Shown: positions 1 through 6,814 of the stretch, one piece after another
Layout of the letters: each line of letters starts with the position of its first letter
How positions within the stretch are numbered: the first letter of the stretch is position 1
NCBI GenBank assembly: GCA_031253705.1
Contig: JAIRVW010000139.1
Location: 1-9,212, forward strand
Reading direction: 5' to 3'
Source of the DNA: Brucellaceae bacterium
GTDB lineage: Bacteria > Pseudomonadota > Alphaproteobacteria > Rhizobiales > Rhizobiaceae
DNA: 9,212 nt
The notes under the pieces: generated by a model
The model's database searches: none
What the model was told of the DNA's origin: nothing
What the model saw: the letters and a program-made list of their open reading frames with translations, nothing else
Program-made: the position numbers and the translations under genes

Positions 1-1216
1 CGGCTTCTTTCTCTTCTTTAAAACGGAAGAGCACGGACAGCGGGCCGAAGGTTTCTTCACGGGCAACCAGCATGTCTGCTGTGGCATCGGCGATAACGGT
101 CGGCTCATAGAAGGTGAAGCCCAGCGCATGACGCTGGCCGCCGGTCAGTGTACGCGCACCTTTGGCAAGAGCATCGCTGACATGATGTTCAACCTTTTCA
201 ACGGCAGCTTCATTGATCAATGGTCCCTGTTCCGAACCGGCATCAAAACCGTTGCCGACTTTCAGGGTTTTGACACGTGCCGCAAATTTCTCTGCGAAAG
301 CATCATAAATACCGTCCTGAATATAGAAACGGTTGGTGCAGACACAGGTCTGACCGGAATTGCGGTATTTGGCTGCCAGAGCACCTTCAACCGCGCGGTC
401 AATATCCGCATCATCAAAAACGATGAAAGGTGCATTGCCGCCGAGTTCCATCGACAGGCGCTTCATGGTGTCGGAAGACTGGTTATAGAGCAGCTTACCA
501 ACGCGGGTGGAGCCGGTGAATGTGATCTTTTTAACCACAGGGCTGGCGGTCAGCTCACCGCCGATTTCAGCTGCATTACCGGTCAGAATATTGACCACAC
601 CGGCCGGAATGCCGGCTTTCTCGGCCAGAAGGCCCCAGACAAGGCCGCAATAAGGGGTGAATTCAGCAGGCTTGATAACGATGGTGCAACCGGCGGCCAG
701 TGCGGCGCCAAGTTTACGGGCAATCATTGACAGGGGGAAGTTCCACGGGGTGATGGCGCCGACCACACCGATCGGCTCACGGGTAACGAGGAGGCGGCGG
801 TCTTTCCACGGGGAAGGGATGATCTCACCGTTTATACGGCGGGCTTCTTCCGCAAACCACTGAATATAGGCGGCGCTGATTGCGACCTCGCCTTTGGCTT
901 CAGCCTGCGGCTTGCCCTGTTCAAGGGTGAGCATCTGTGCCAGCACATCAGAATTTTCACGGATCAGACGGACGAGTTCCAGTAGCAGGGCCGAACGCTC
1001 GGCTGCGGTTTTGCCTGACCAGTCAGGAAAAGCACCGGATGCGGCAGCAATCGCACGGGCAGTCTCTACCTTGCCGGAAAAAGGAACTGTGCCGATCACT
1101 TTGCCTGTTGCCGGATCGGTCACATCCAGCGTTTTGCCGCTGTCTGCATTCACCCATTTACCGCCGATCAGATTGGCTTCGCATAGCCAGCCGGATTTCC
1201 TGATAGTTTCCAACAT
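1..1216 (-). CDS. gabD: NAD(P)-dependent semialdehyde dehydrogenase, GabD-type (3' end cut by window)
   Basis: This aldehyde dehydrogenase probably oxidises succinate semialdehyde or a similar carboxylated aldehyde to the acid in the cytoplasm. The 405 visible residues start at Met (1216-1214, MLETIRKSGW) and run off the left edge; about 80 C-terminal residues are missing relative to the usual ~485. Family marks in order: PWNF (157-160), KPAE (182-185), FTGSTRVGK (233-241), general base Glu257 in MELGGN, and catalytic Cys291 in GQTCVC. Arg167 and Arg285 sit where GabD enzymes contact the substrate carboxylate, which favours a semialdehyde over a plain aldehyde. Cys293, two residues after the catalytic Cys, matches the redox-switch pair known in some succinate semialdehyde dehydrogenases. 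A GGGA lies about 8 bases before the start. It is divergent from the IclR gene and shares its control region. Family is near certain; succinate versus glutarate semialdehyde or another aldehyde is open. Confidence 0.93.
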   Translation of the reverse strand, partial: MLETIRKSGWLCEANLIGGKWVNADSGKTLDVTDPATGKVIGTVPFSGKVETARAIAAASGAFPDWSGKTAAERSALLLELVRLIRENSDVLAQMLTLEQGKPQAEAKGEVAISAAYIQWFAEEARRINGEIIPSPWKDRRLLVTREPIGVVGAITPWNFPLSMIARKLGAALAAGCTIVIKPAEFTPYCGLVWGLLAEKAGIPAGVVNILTGNAAEIGGELTASPVVKKITFTGSTRVGKLLYNQSSDTMKRLSMELGGNAPFIVFDDADIDRAVEGALAAKYRNSGQTCVCTNRFYIQDGIYDAFAEKFAARVKTLKVGNGFDAGSEQGPLINEAAVEKVEHHVSDALAKGARTLTGGQRHALGFTFYEPTVIADATADMLVAREETFGPLSVLFRFKEEKEA

Positions 1217-1247
1217 AATGATTTCCCATTTCCTGTTATTATTCGTT

Positions 1248-1276
1248 CAGTATATTGAACGATGTTCGATATACTG
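1248..1276. promoter_or_regulatory. Inverted-repeat operator between aldehyde dehydrogenase and iclR
   Basis: The left arm CAGTATATTGAAC (1248-1260) and right arm GTTCGATATACTG (1264-1276) are reverse complements except at one position, around a 3-base centre. The inner GAAC/GTTC half resembles the GTTCGAT half-sites known for IclR-family regulators of the PcaR/PcaU/PobR kind. It overlaps the -35 and spacer of the iclR promoter and lies within 60 bases of the divergent aldehyde dehydrogenase start. The neighbouring IclR protein probably binds here, controlling itself and the dehydrogenase. The symmetry is seen directly; the identity of the binder is inferred. Confidence 0.72.
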
Positions 1277-1282
1277 TATAAT
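1255..1282 (+). promoter_or_regulatory. Sigma70-like promoter of the iclR gene
   Basis: TTGAAC (1255-1260) and TATAAT (1277-1282) are separated by 16 bases, close to consensus. Transcription would begin near 1289, leaving a leader of about 35 bases before the ATG at 1325. An in-frame ATG at 1262 lies inside this promoter, upstream of the expected transcript start, so it is unlikely to be the translation start. On the other strand TATACT (1254-1249) is a possible -10 for the aldehyde dehydrogenase, but its -35 is poor. Confidence 0.65.
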
Positions 1283-1324
1283 ATTGATGGTAATGACCAA
1301 CGTCAAGAAAAAGGCAGCTGTCCT

Positions 1325-2113
1325 ATGTCCGTAAAAGATATGCCCGCAACCAAAGCCGCAGCGCCCGCTGTTCAGCGGGCAGCGCAGGTGCTGGATATGA
1401 TTGCTGTGAGCGATGAGCCGCTGACCGTCAGCGGACTTGCACGTGAATTGGGATTGGCCAAAAGCTCGGTGCACGGTCTCTGCAATACACTGGCTGATCT
1501 TGGTGTTCTCGACCGCCGCAACAACGGCTTTGTCATGGGCGGACATGTAATGTTGTGGGCAAATGCCTTTGTCAACAAGTCGGATATGGTGGCAGAGTTT
1601 TTCCGGCTATGGCAGGGGCAGCATGATCTGAAAAATGAGACGGCAACGCTGACAATCCTCGACGGGCAGGACGTGGTTTATATCGCCTCTCAACACGGAT
1701 CAGTGCCGCTCGGCATTACCTTCCGCATCGGTATGCGCCTGCCTGCAGCTTTCACTGCCACCGGTAAAGCTATTCTCAGCACGATGCCGCAGGCGGCAAT
1801 CGAGCAGATTTATGCGGATGGTTTGCCGGAGCCGCTGACAGAGCATACGGTGCAGGATATGGCGGCATTCATGGCGGAGCTGGAAGATATCCGCGAGCGT
1901 GGCTATTCGCTTGATAATCAGCAGGTGCGCGAAGGGATGTTCTGTTTCGGTGCGCCGGTTTATGATTTCAGCGGTAATCGTGCCGTCGGCGGCATTGCTT
2001 TCAGTATCAATGCTTTGCAGATGGACAAAGCACGGGAACAGGAATTAGGCGCGGCGGTTATCCGCTATGCGCGGGCTTTGTCGCATAATCTTGGTTCGAA
2101 CAGTCTGAGCTGA
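1325..2113 (+). CDS. IclR-family transcriptional regulator
   Basis: This 262-residue DNA-binding regulator has the usual IclR length and two-domain plan. Residues 14-70 form a winged helix-turn-helix (VQRAAQVLDMIA, then LTVSGLARELGLAKSSVHGLCNTLADLGVL). Residues 85-255 form the effector-binding domain, with the typical stretches RIGMRLPAAFTATGKAIL (134-151), RGYSLDNQQVREGMFCFGAPV (192-212) and GGIAFSIN (222-229). The start at 1325 has AAGG 10 bases upstream and follows the promoter; an earlier in-frame ATG at 1262 falls within the promoter. It is divergent from the semialdehyde dehydrogenase and convergent with the amine dehydrogenase-like gene, so a role in controlling amine breakdown is likely. 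The effector is unknown. Its stop codon lies in the arm of a downstream hairpin. Confidence 0.92.
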   Translation: MSVKDMPATKAAAPAVQRAAQVLDMIAVSDEPLTVSGLARELGLAKSSVHGLCNTLADLGVLDRRNNGFVMGGHVMLWANAFVNKSDMVAEFFRLWQGQHDLKNETATLTILDGQDVVYIASQHGSVPLGITFRIGMRLPAAFTATGKAILSTMPQAAIEQIYADGLPEPLTEHTVQDMAAFMAELEDIRERGYSLDNQQVREGMFCFGAPVYDFSGNRAVGGIAFSINALQMDKAREQELGAAVIRYARALSHNLGSNSLS

Positions 2114-2145
2114 TTGCTACGCATCGGGGGCAATGCGTAGCAATC
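2112..2145. terminator. Perfect 13-bp hairpin between convergent genes
   Basis: The arm GATTGCTACGCAT (2112-2124) pairs perfectly with ATGCGTAGCAATC (2133-2145) around the 8-base loop CGGGGGCA. It begins within the TGA of iclR and ends 19 bases before the stop of the convergent flavoprotein gene, so it could end transcripts from both sides. Neither strand has a T-run after the stem, so it is not a textbook intrinsic terminator. It may act with Rho or protect 3' ends. Confidence 0.55.
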
Positions 2146-2164
2146 GTGAGGCGCAAGAGCAGCG

Positions 2165-4240
2165 TTAGCGATAAATATCCATATTCGCTGCCGGTGCACT
2201 CAGGAGTGCACGGGCATAGCTGTGGCCTGCATGATTGGCCGCAGCAATAATGCCCGGTGCCAGACAGTCACCAATGCGCTGTACGGTTTCAATCCCGTGA
2301 TCTGCCCACTGGTCTTTAACCGCGATCAGCTGATGCCAGAGCGTATCCGTCGGAATACGTGATGTGACAGGCACCAGTGTTGCACAGTCAATCTCCCGTG
2401 TGCTGCCGGAATAGACACATTCAATGGTCAGCGTCTCTGCCGTGCGGCCTGCCAGCTGATGCAGGGCAATAATCTCCACGCCCAGATCAATGAGACGTTT
2501 CTGAATGCGTCTTTGCTCCAGCGTATGCTCTGTCCACGGAGCTACAATCGGGGACGGGGTGACAAAGATCACCTTATGACCGGCATTGGCGGCGAGTTCT
2601 GCCAATACGCTGCCCATATAATAACGGTCATCATCAAAAACCACGACAGGGCCTGATCGGGTGATCGCGGCAGCGCCGGAGGAGAGGAGAGTTTCCACAC
2701 CGACTGTTGCGCCTTGGGTGAGGAAATTCAGCGGTTTGCGGTGAACACGGCCGACACCGTCATCACGCCATTTCGAACCGGTGGCGAGGGCAATATGCGG
2801 GATGCCATAGGAGAGGATATCCTCGGCGGTCAGCGGGCTGTCCAGATACATCTGGGCATTCGGCATTTGCTGCAACTGACCCACGCGCCAGTCACGCACA
2901 CGGCCATAGGTGGCCAGACCCGGCAAGCGGCATTCACGGGAAACACGGCCGCCCCATTCCTGACCGGCTTCTGCGAGCATCACATCGGCACCACGCTTGG
3001 CAAGACCGCGTGCTGCTTCCAGACCGGCAGGGCCGCCGCCGACAACCAGCACGGAAGGTGCATTTTCAAAGGCAGGCATTTTTTCCGGATGCCAGCCTTT
3101 GCGCCATTCTTCACCGGTGGTCGGGTTTTGTGTGCAGCGCAGCGGCGCAACAATATTGTCGCTGGCGGTACAGATATTGCAGCCGATACATTCACGAATA
3201 TCGTCAATACGGCCTTCTTTGATCTTCTGTGGCAGGAAAGGATCGGCAATTGACGGACGTGCAGCACCGATCAGATCGAAGATACCTTTCTTCACCACAC
3301 GCACCATGGCATCCGGCGAGGTATAGCGCCCCACGCCGACCACCGGTTTGCTGGTCAGCGGCTTCACAAAAGAAACGAAATCTTCCTGAAAGCCTTCCTG
3401 TGAGAAGCGTGCTGTCTGGCTGTCATTCGACCAGTTGGAGAGATTAACATCCCACAAATCCGGCTCATCGGCGAGCGCTGCCACCACATCACGGCCTTCA
3501 CCGTCATGCTGCAAACCGTCTTTACCGAGAAATTCCTCAACGGCAAAGCGAATAGCAATAGCGCAGGTGTCGCCTACGGCATCACGCGTATCGGCCAGCA
3601 CTTCACGGAACAGACGCAGACGGTTTTCAAAGCTGCCGCCATATTCATCGGTGCGGGTATTATAGCGCTGCAGCATAAAATGCTGGAGCAGGGTCATATC
3701 ATGACCGGCATAGACATAGATGATGTTGAAACCGGCACGTTTGGCGCGCAGTGCCGCATCGCGGTGCCATTTGCGGAATTCGGCAATATCGGCTTTGTCC
3801 ATGCCGCGTGCCTGTACCGGATCTTCCACATCGACCATCGCATCAGATGGTGCATAAGGGGCAATACGGCTCAGACGGTTGGCGGTGTGAATACCATTAT
3901 GCGCGAGCTGAATAGCGGCAAGGCTGCCATGAGCCTGAATTTTCTCGGTCAGAACCTGCAGGCGCGGAATATCTTTATCATCCCAGATACGTCCCTGATT
4001 GGAGGGGGAAATATCGGAAGACGGGTGAATTTCCGTTTCCTGCGTGGAGACCACACCCCAGCCGCCTTCTGCTTTCATCGCACGCATATGGATATCCGCA
4101 TCGGGATAGCGGTGTCCCATACCGCTGCAATGCGGCACTTGGTAGAAACGGTTCGGCGTGGTGACAGGGCCGATTTTAACCGGCTCGAAGAGAATATCGT
4201 AACGGGGATCACGCATTATATTTATCCATGGTTCAGGCAT
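2165..4240 (-). CDS. Trimethylamine/histamine dehydrogenase-class Fe-S flavoprotein (amine dehydrogenase)
   Basis: This 691-residue enzyme probably oxidises an amine to an aldehyde plus ammonia or a smaller amine, passing electrons from FMN to a 4Fe-4S cluster and then to a carrier such as electron-transfer flavoprotein. Numbering here is from the second Met (4216), which matches mature trimethylamine dehydrogenase. The N-terminal TIM barrel has NRFYQVPHC, where Cys30 is the family's covalent FMN attachment, and the catalytic Tyr169, His172 and Asp265. Cys343, 346, 349 and 361 ligate the cluster. A Rossmann fold starts at VLVVGGGPAGLEAARG (389-404), and a second nucleotide-binding region follows. 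Of the three aromatic substrate-bowl residues only Trp262 remains; the others are Glu60 and Asp353, so trimethylamine is unlikely and a histamine-dehydrogenase-like substrate is possible. It lies 94 bases after the second permease, probably in the same operon. The start could be 4240 or 4216; neither has a strong ribosome site. Confidence 0.88.
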   Translation of the reverse strand: MPEPWINIMRDPRYDILFEPVKIGPVTTPNRFYQVPHCSGMGHRYPDADIHMRAMKAEGGWGVVSTQETEIHPSSDISPSNQGRIWDDKDIPRLQVLTEKIQAHGSLAAIQLAHNGIHTANRLSRIAPYAPSDAMVDVEDPVQARGMDKADIAEFRKWHRDAALRAKRAGFNIIYVYAGHDMTLLQHFMLQRYNTRTDEYGGSFENRLRLFREVLADTRDAVGDTCAIAIRFAVEEFLGKDGLQHDGEGRDVVAALADEPDLWDVNLSNWSNDSQTARFSQEGFQEDFVSFVKPLTSKPVVGVGRYTSPDAMVRVVKKGIFDLIGAARPSIADPFLPQKIKEGRIDDIRECIGCNICTASDNIVAPLRCTQNPTTGEEWRKGWHPEKMPAFENAPSVLVVGGGPAGLEAARGLAKRGADVMLAEAGQEWGGRVSRECRLPGLATYGRVRDWRVGQLQQMPNAQMYLDSPLTAEDILSYGIPHIALATGSKWRDDGVGRVHRKPLNFLTQGATVGVETLLSSGAAAITRSGPVVVFDDDRYYMGSVLAELAANAGHKVIFVTPSPIVAPWTEHTLEQRRIQKRLIDLGVEIIALHQLAGRTAETLTIECVYSGSTREIDCATLVPVTSRIPTDTLWHQLIAVKDQWADHGIETVQRIGDCLAPGIIAAANHAGHSYARALLSAPAANMDIYR

Positions 4241-4334
4241 AGTCCGGCTGTGCGCAGCCTTAAACAGCTTTGCCGGTGCAGATTGAGTTTCGTCGGGCGT
4301 ATGTCAGCGGGAGAAAGTGTCTGGTCAGAGAGGA

Positions 4335-5147
4335 TTACACACCTTTCACGGGGATACGTTTTTCAAGAAAGCGCAGACCTGCAACCAGTATGAAGGTCAG
4401 CAGCAGATAAACGCTTGCCAGCAGGAGCAGTGGCTCATAGGTCAGCAATGTCTCTTGCCGCACTTTGGTAATCACGCCGTAGATATCAATGACGGTGATG
4501 GTTGCCACCAATGGTGTGGCTTTGAGATGCAGCACGGTTTCACCGGTCAGGGTTGGCAAAGCGCGGTAGAAGGCACGTGGTAGCCAGATACGGCGGAACA
4601 TTTTCCAGCGCCCCATGCCGAAGGCGCGGGCAGCCTGCAGTTCACCGGACGGCACACCGGCAAAAGCGCCGCGCATGACTTCACCTTCATAGGCCGCAAA
4701 AGACATCGTCAGCGCGAAGACGCCATAAGGCCATGCCTCACGCAAATATGGCCAGAGAAAGGATGACCGGATGCCAGGGATCATCGGAAACAGCGAACCC
4801 AGACCATAATAGACCAGCCATAATTGCAGCAATAGCGGTGTGCCGCGGAAGATTGTGCAGAAGGTGGCGGCTGGGGCTTTCAGCCACCACGGGCCGGTCA
4901 CCTGCACAATGCCGAGCGGCAAAGCCAGCATAAAACCGATAATGACACTGCTGAACAGCATTGCCAGTGTGACGCCGACACCGGAGGCAAGGCGCGGCAG
5001 ATAGCGCGGCACCCAGTCCCATTCGCCAAAGAACAGAGCAGAGGCGATCATAGCTGCAAAAATCAGCAGCAGAATGATGCGGTGCGGTTTGAACCAGCTC
5101 TCCGGCTTGGCAACAGGGAGGGACGGGGCTGTCAGAGTATTTTCCAT
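4335..5147 (-). CDS. Polar amino acid ABC transporter permease, HisM-type
   Basis: This 270-residue inner-membrane protein is one of two permease subunits of a His/Lys-Arg-Orn/opine-type importer. Residues 22-41 form a first membrane helix, followed by further hydrophobic segments (about 58-82, 96-116, 142-156, 238-258). The EAA loop that docks the ATPase runs from Gly160 to Pro190 (GAFAGVPSGELQAARAFG, then RRIWLP). FRGTPLLLQLWL (100-111) is the typical RGTPxLxQ segment. The chosen start MENTLTAPS at 5147 is one base after the upstream permease's TAA and has GGAGG nearby inside that gene, so the two are probably translationally coupled. An in-frame ATG at 5204 would overlap the upstream gene by 56 bases with poor N-terminal similarity to the family. 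Class is sure; the substrate is not. Confidence 0.92.
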   Translation of the reverse strand: MENTLTAPSLPVAKPESWFKPHRIILLLIFAAMIASALFFGEWDWVPRYLPRLASGVGVTLAMLFSSVIIGFMLALPLGIVQVTGPWWLKAPAATFCTIFRGTPLLLQLWLVYYGLGSLFPMIPGIRSSFLWPYLREAWPYGVFALTMSFAAYEGEVMRGAFAGVPSGELQAARAFGMGRWKMFRRIWLPRAFYRALPTLTGETVLHLKATPLVATITVIDIYGVITKVRQETLLTYEPLLLLASVYLLLTFILVAGLRFLEKRIPVKGV

Positions 5148-5148
5148 A

Positions 5149-5880
5149 TTATGATGCCTCCGGCAGACCGCGGCGGGCACGCTTTTCAATGAGGCGGATA
5201 ACAAAGGTCGAAATCAGAGTGATGACGAGATAAAGCGCACCGGCGGTCAGGAAAAACAGCATATAGGCTTTGGTGGCACCGGCTGCCTGTCTGGTAGCCA
5301 GTGTCAGTTCCGTAAAGCCGACCACTGCGAGCAGGGCTGTGTCTTTGGTGGCAATCAGCCAGAGATTGGACAGGCCGGGAATGGCAAAAGGCAGCATAGC
5401 AGGCAGCGTGATACGGCGCAGAATTTTCAGCGGCGGCATGCCAAAGGAACGTGCGGCTTCGATCTGCCCCGGAGCGATGGACTGGATGGCACCGCGAATG
5501 ACTTCCGTTGAATAGGCACCCTGTACCAGTCCGATGACGAGAATACCGGCCACGAGCCCGCTGATATCAACGGAGCCATAACCCATGATCGCCAATATAC
5601 TGTTGAGAAATTCCGTACCTGCATAATAGAGAATGAGGATCAGAACCAGCTCCGGCACACCGCGCACAACGGTTGTATAGACTTCCAGCAGATCACGGAT
5701 CACCGGCCCGCCATGAAGCTTGCCCATAGCGCCGAAAATACCGAGAAACAGCCCCAGCGCATAACCGCCCACGGCAATCTGCAATGTATTGGCGAGTCCT
5801 GCGAGCAGCACGCCGCCCCAGCCCGGAGGCGAATAGGCGAGCAGACCCCAGTTAATCAGCGAAGGGACAGTGATATCCAT
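5149..5880 (-). CDS. Polar amino acid ABC transporter permease, HisQ-type
   Basis: This 243-residue inner-membrane protein is the other permease subunit. Hydrophobic stretches at about 24-50, 78-98, 106-122, 160-185 and 208-230 agree with a five-helix HisQ/ArtQ permease. VRGVPELVLILILYY (72-86) is the conserved RGxPEL segment. The EAA loop is residues 130-160 (GAIQSIAPGQIEAARSFG, then RRITLP), with the EAA motif intact. The ATG at 5880 has AAAGG at 5893-5889. It lies 101 bases after the binding-protein gene, with a large palindrome in the gap, and one base before the next permease. Together they should form the membrane channel of the importer. Confidence 0.93.
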   Translation of the reverse strand: MDITVPSLINWGLLAYSPPGWGGVLLAGLANTLQIAVGGYALGLFLGIFGAMGKLHGGPVIRDLLEVYTTVVRGVPELVLILILYYAGTEFLNSILAIMGYGSVDISGLVAGILVIGLVQGAYSTEVIRGAIQSIAPGQIEAARSFGMPPLKILRRITLPAMLPFAIPGLSNLWLIATKDTALLAVVGFTELTLATRQAAGATKAYMLFFLTAGALYLVITLISTFVIRLIEKRARRGLPEAS

Positions 5881-5917
5881 AGTTCAGACCTTTGGAAGGT
5901 GTCTTGCAGTAATCACA

Positions 5918-5959
5918 ACCGGAGCAGTTTCAGGCCGTTTGGGCTGCATCTGCTCCGGT
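5918..5959. repeat. Intercistronic 42-bp imperfect palindrome (RNA hairpin)
   Basis: The outer arms ACCGGAGCAG (5918-5927) and CTGCTCCGGT (5950-5959) match perfectly. Inside them CAGGCC (5931-5936) pairs with GGGCTG (5941-5946) except for one mismatch, around a GTTT loop. The hairpin lies between the binding-protein and first permease genes, a common place for REP-like stems. There it may protect the upstream mRNA or lower downstream expression, giving more binding protein than permease. No T-run follows on the operon strand. Confidence 0.65.
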
Positions 5960-5981
5960 ATGTGTCTCGGTTGTTCTGCGA

Positions 5982-6776
5982 TCAGTCGCCGAACACGTCA
6001 TAAGGGAAGTATTTTTTGGCGAGCGTTTCATATTCGCCGTTTTCGCGCACGGTTTTGATGGCGGCGTTCATCTTTTCACGCAGGGCATCATCACCTTTGC
6101 GCAGGCCGATACCGACACCAGGTCCCAGAATTTCAATATCCGGAGCCGGATTGCCTTTTGCATCACAGCAGGCCTGACCGGCATCGGTTTTGAGGAAGTC
6201 TGCCATCGCACCGGCATCTGCCATCACTGCATCAAGACGACCGGCAGCCAGATCATTATTGGCCTCATCCTGTGTCTGATATTCTTTCAGCGTGGTGCCG
6301 TTCGGCACAAAGTGCTTTTCAATGTAGCTCTGATGAATGGTCGAGACCTGTACGCCGACAGTTTTGTCCGCCATGCCTTCAGCAGTCGGCTCAAACTTGA
6401 TGTCTTTTGTGCCGATAATCATTGGCGGAATGCTGTAATATTTATCCGAGAAGTCGATCTTCTTCTGACGTTCTGCGGTGATCGACATGGAGCCCATGAT
6501 CATATCGATCTTGCCGCTGGTCAGTGCCGGAATGATACCGTCCCATGCGATCGGTGTGGTGACACATTCCAGACCGGCGGTTTTGCAAAGCAGACCGGCC
6601 AGATCGACTTCAAAACCATGCCACTGGCCGGATGCATCCGGATAGTACATTGGTGGATAAGGCTCAGCACCTACGGCCACTTTCAGCACTTCCGCCTGTG
6701 CAGGCATGACGGCGGTCATTGTCATTGCCAGACCGGTGAAAATAGCTGCACTGATTGTTTTTTTGAGATTTTTCAT
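5982..6776 (-). CDS. Periplasmic solute-binding protein of the polar amino acid ABC importer
   Basis: This 264-residue periplasmic receptor captures the solute for the importer. It has a signal peptide (MKNLKKT, hydrophobic core, then PAQA at 25-28), with cleavage expected before Glu29. The mature part is a family 3 binding protein: AVGAEPYPPMYY (34-45), GFEVDLAGLL (54-63), WDGIIPAL (78-85) and GSMSITAERQ (95-104). Arg103 and Asp187 align with the HisJ residues that hold the alpha-carboxylate and alpha-amino groups, which suggests an amino acid ligand. Cys64 and Cys71 match the disulfide near the N-terminus of HisJ/LAO proteins; an extra adjacent pair, Cys203-Cys204, is less usual. AGAGGGA precedes the ATG. 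It lies 38 bases after the ATPase gene. A histidine, basic amino acid or opine-like ligand is plausible; no specific ligand can be named. Confidence 0.93.
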   Translation of the reverse strand: MKNLKKTISAAIFTGLAMTMTAVMPAQAEVLKVAVGAEPYPPMYYPDASGQWHGFEVDLAGLLCKTAGLECVTTPIAWDGIIPALTSGKIDMIMGSMSITAERQKKIDFSDKYYSIPPMIIGTKDIKFEPTAEGMADKTVGVQVSTIHQSYIEKHFVPNGTTLKEYQTQDEANNDLAAGRLDAVMADAGAMADFLKTDAGQACCDAKGNPAPDIEILGPGVGIGLRKGDDALREKMNAAIKTVRENGEYETLAKKYFPYDVFGD

Positions 6777-6814
6777 TGGTTCCCTCTTTATTGTTTTGTC
6801 AGGTATGTTTTTGC

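Noticed and set aside
128..730. 200-codon open frame on the plus strand opposite the aldehyde dehydrogenase
   Set aside because: It is a shadow of the conserved dehydrogenase; its translation has no recognisable domain, and the opposite strand carries all catalytic motifs.
1262..1324. 21-codon N-terminal extension of the IclR protein
   Set aside because: The ATG at 1262 is inside the operator and upstream of the expected transcript start; the added residues do not resemble the family.
2165..4240. Assignment as a dimethylglycine (DgcA) or 2,4-dienoyl-CoA reductase-type enzyme
   Set aside because: The N-terminal RFYQVPHC with the flavin-linking Cys and the Tyr169/His172/Asp265 set match the trimethylamine/histamine dehydrogenase class, not DgcA or FadH.
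3506..4393. 295-codon plus-strand open frame opposite the amine dehydrogenase
   Set aside because: It lies antisense to the TIM barrel and cofactor motifs and runs past two gene ends; its length reflects the codon bias of the real gene.
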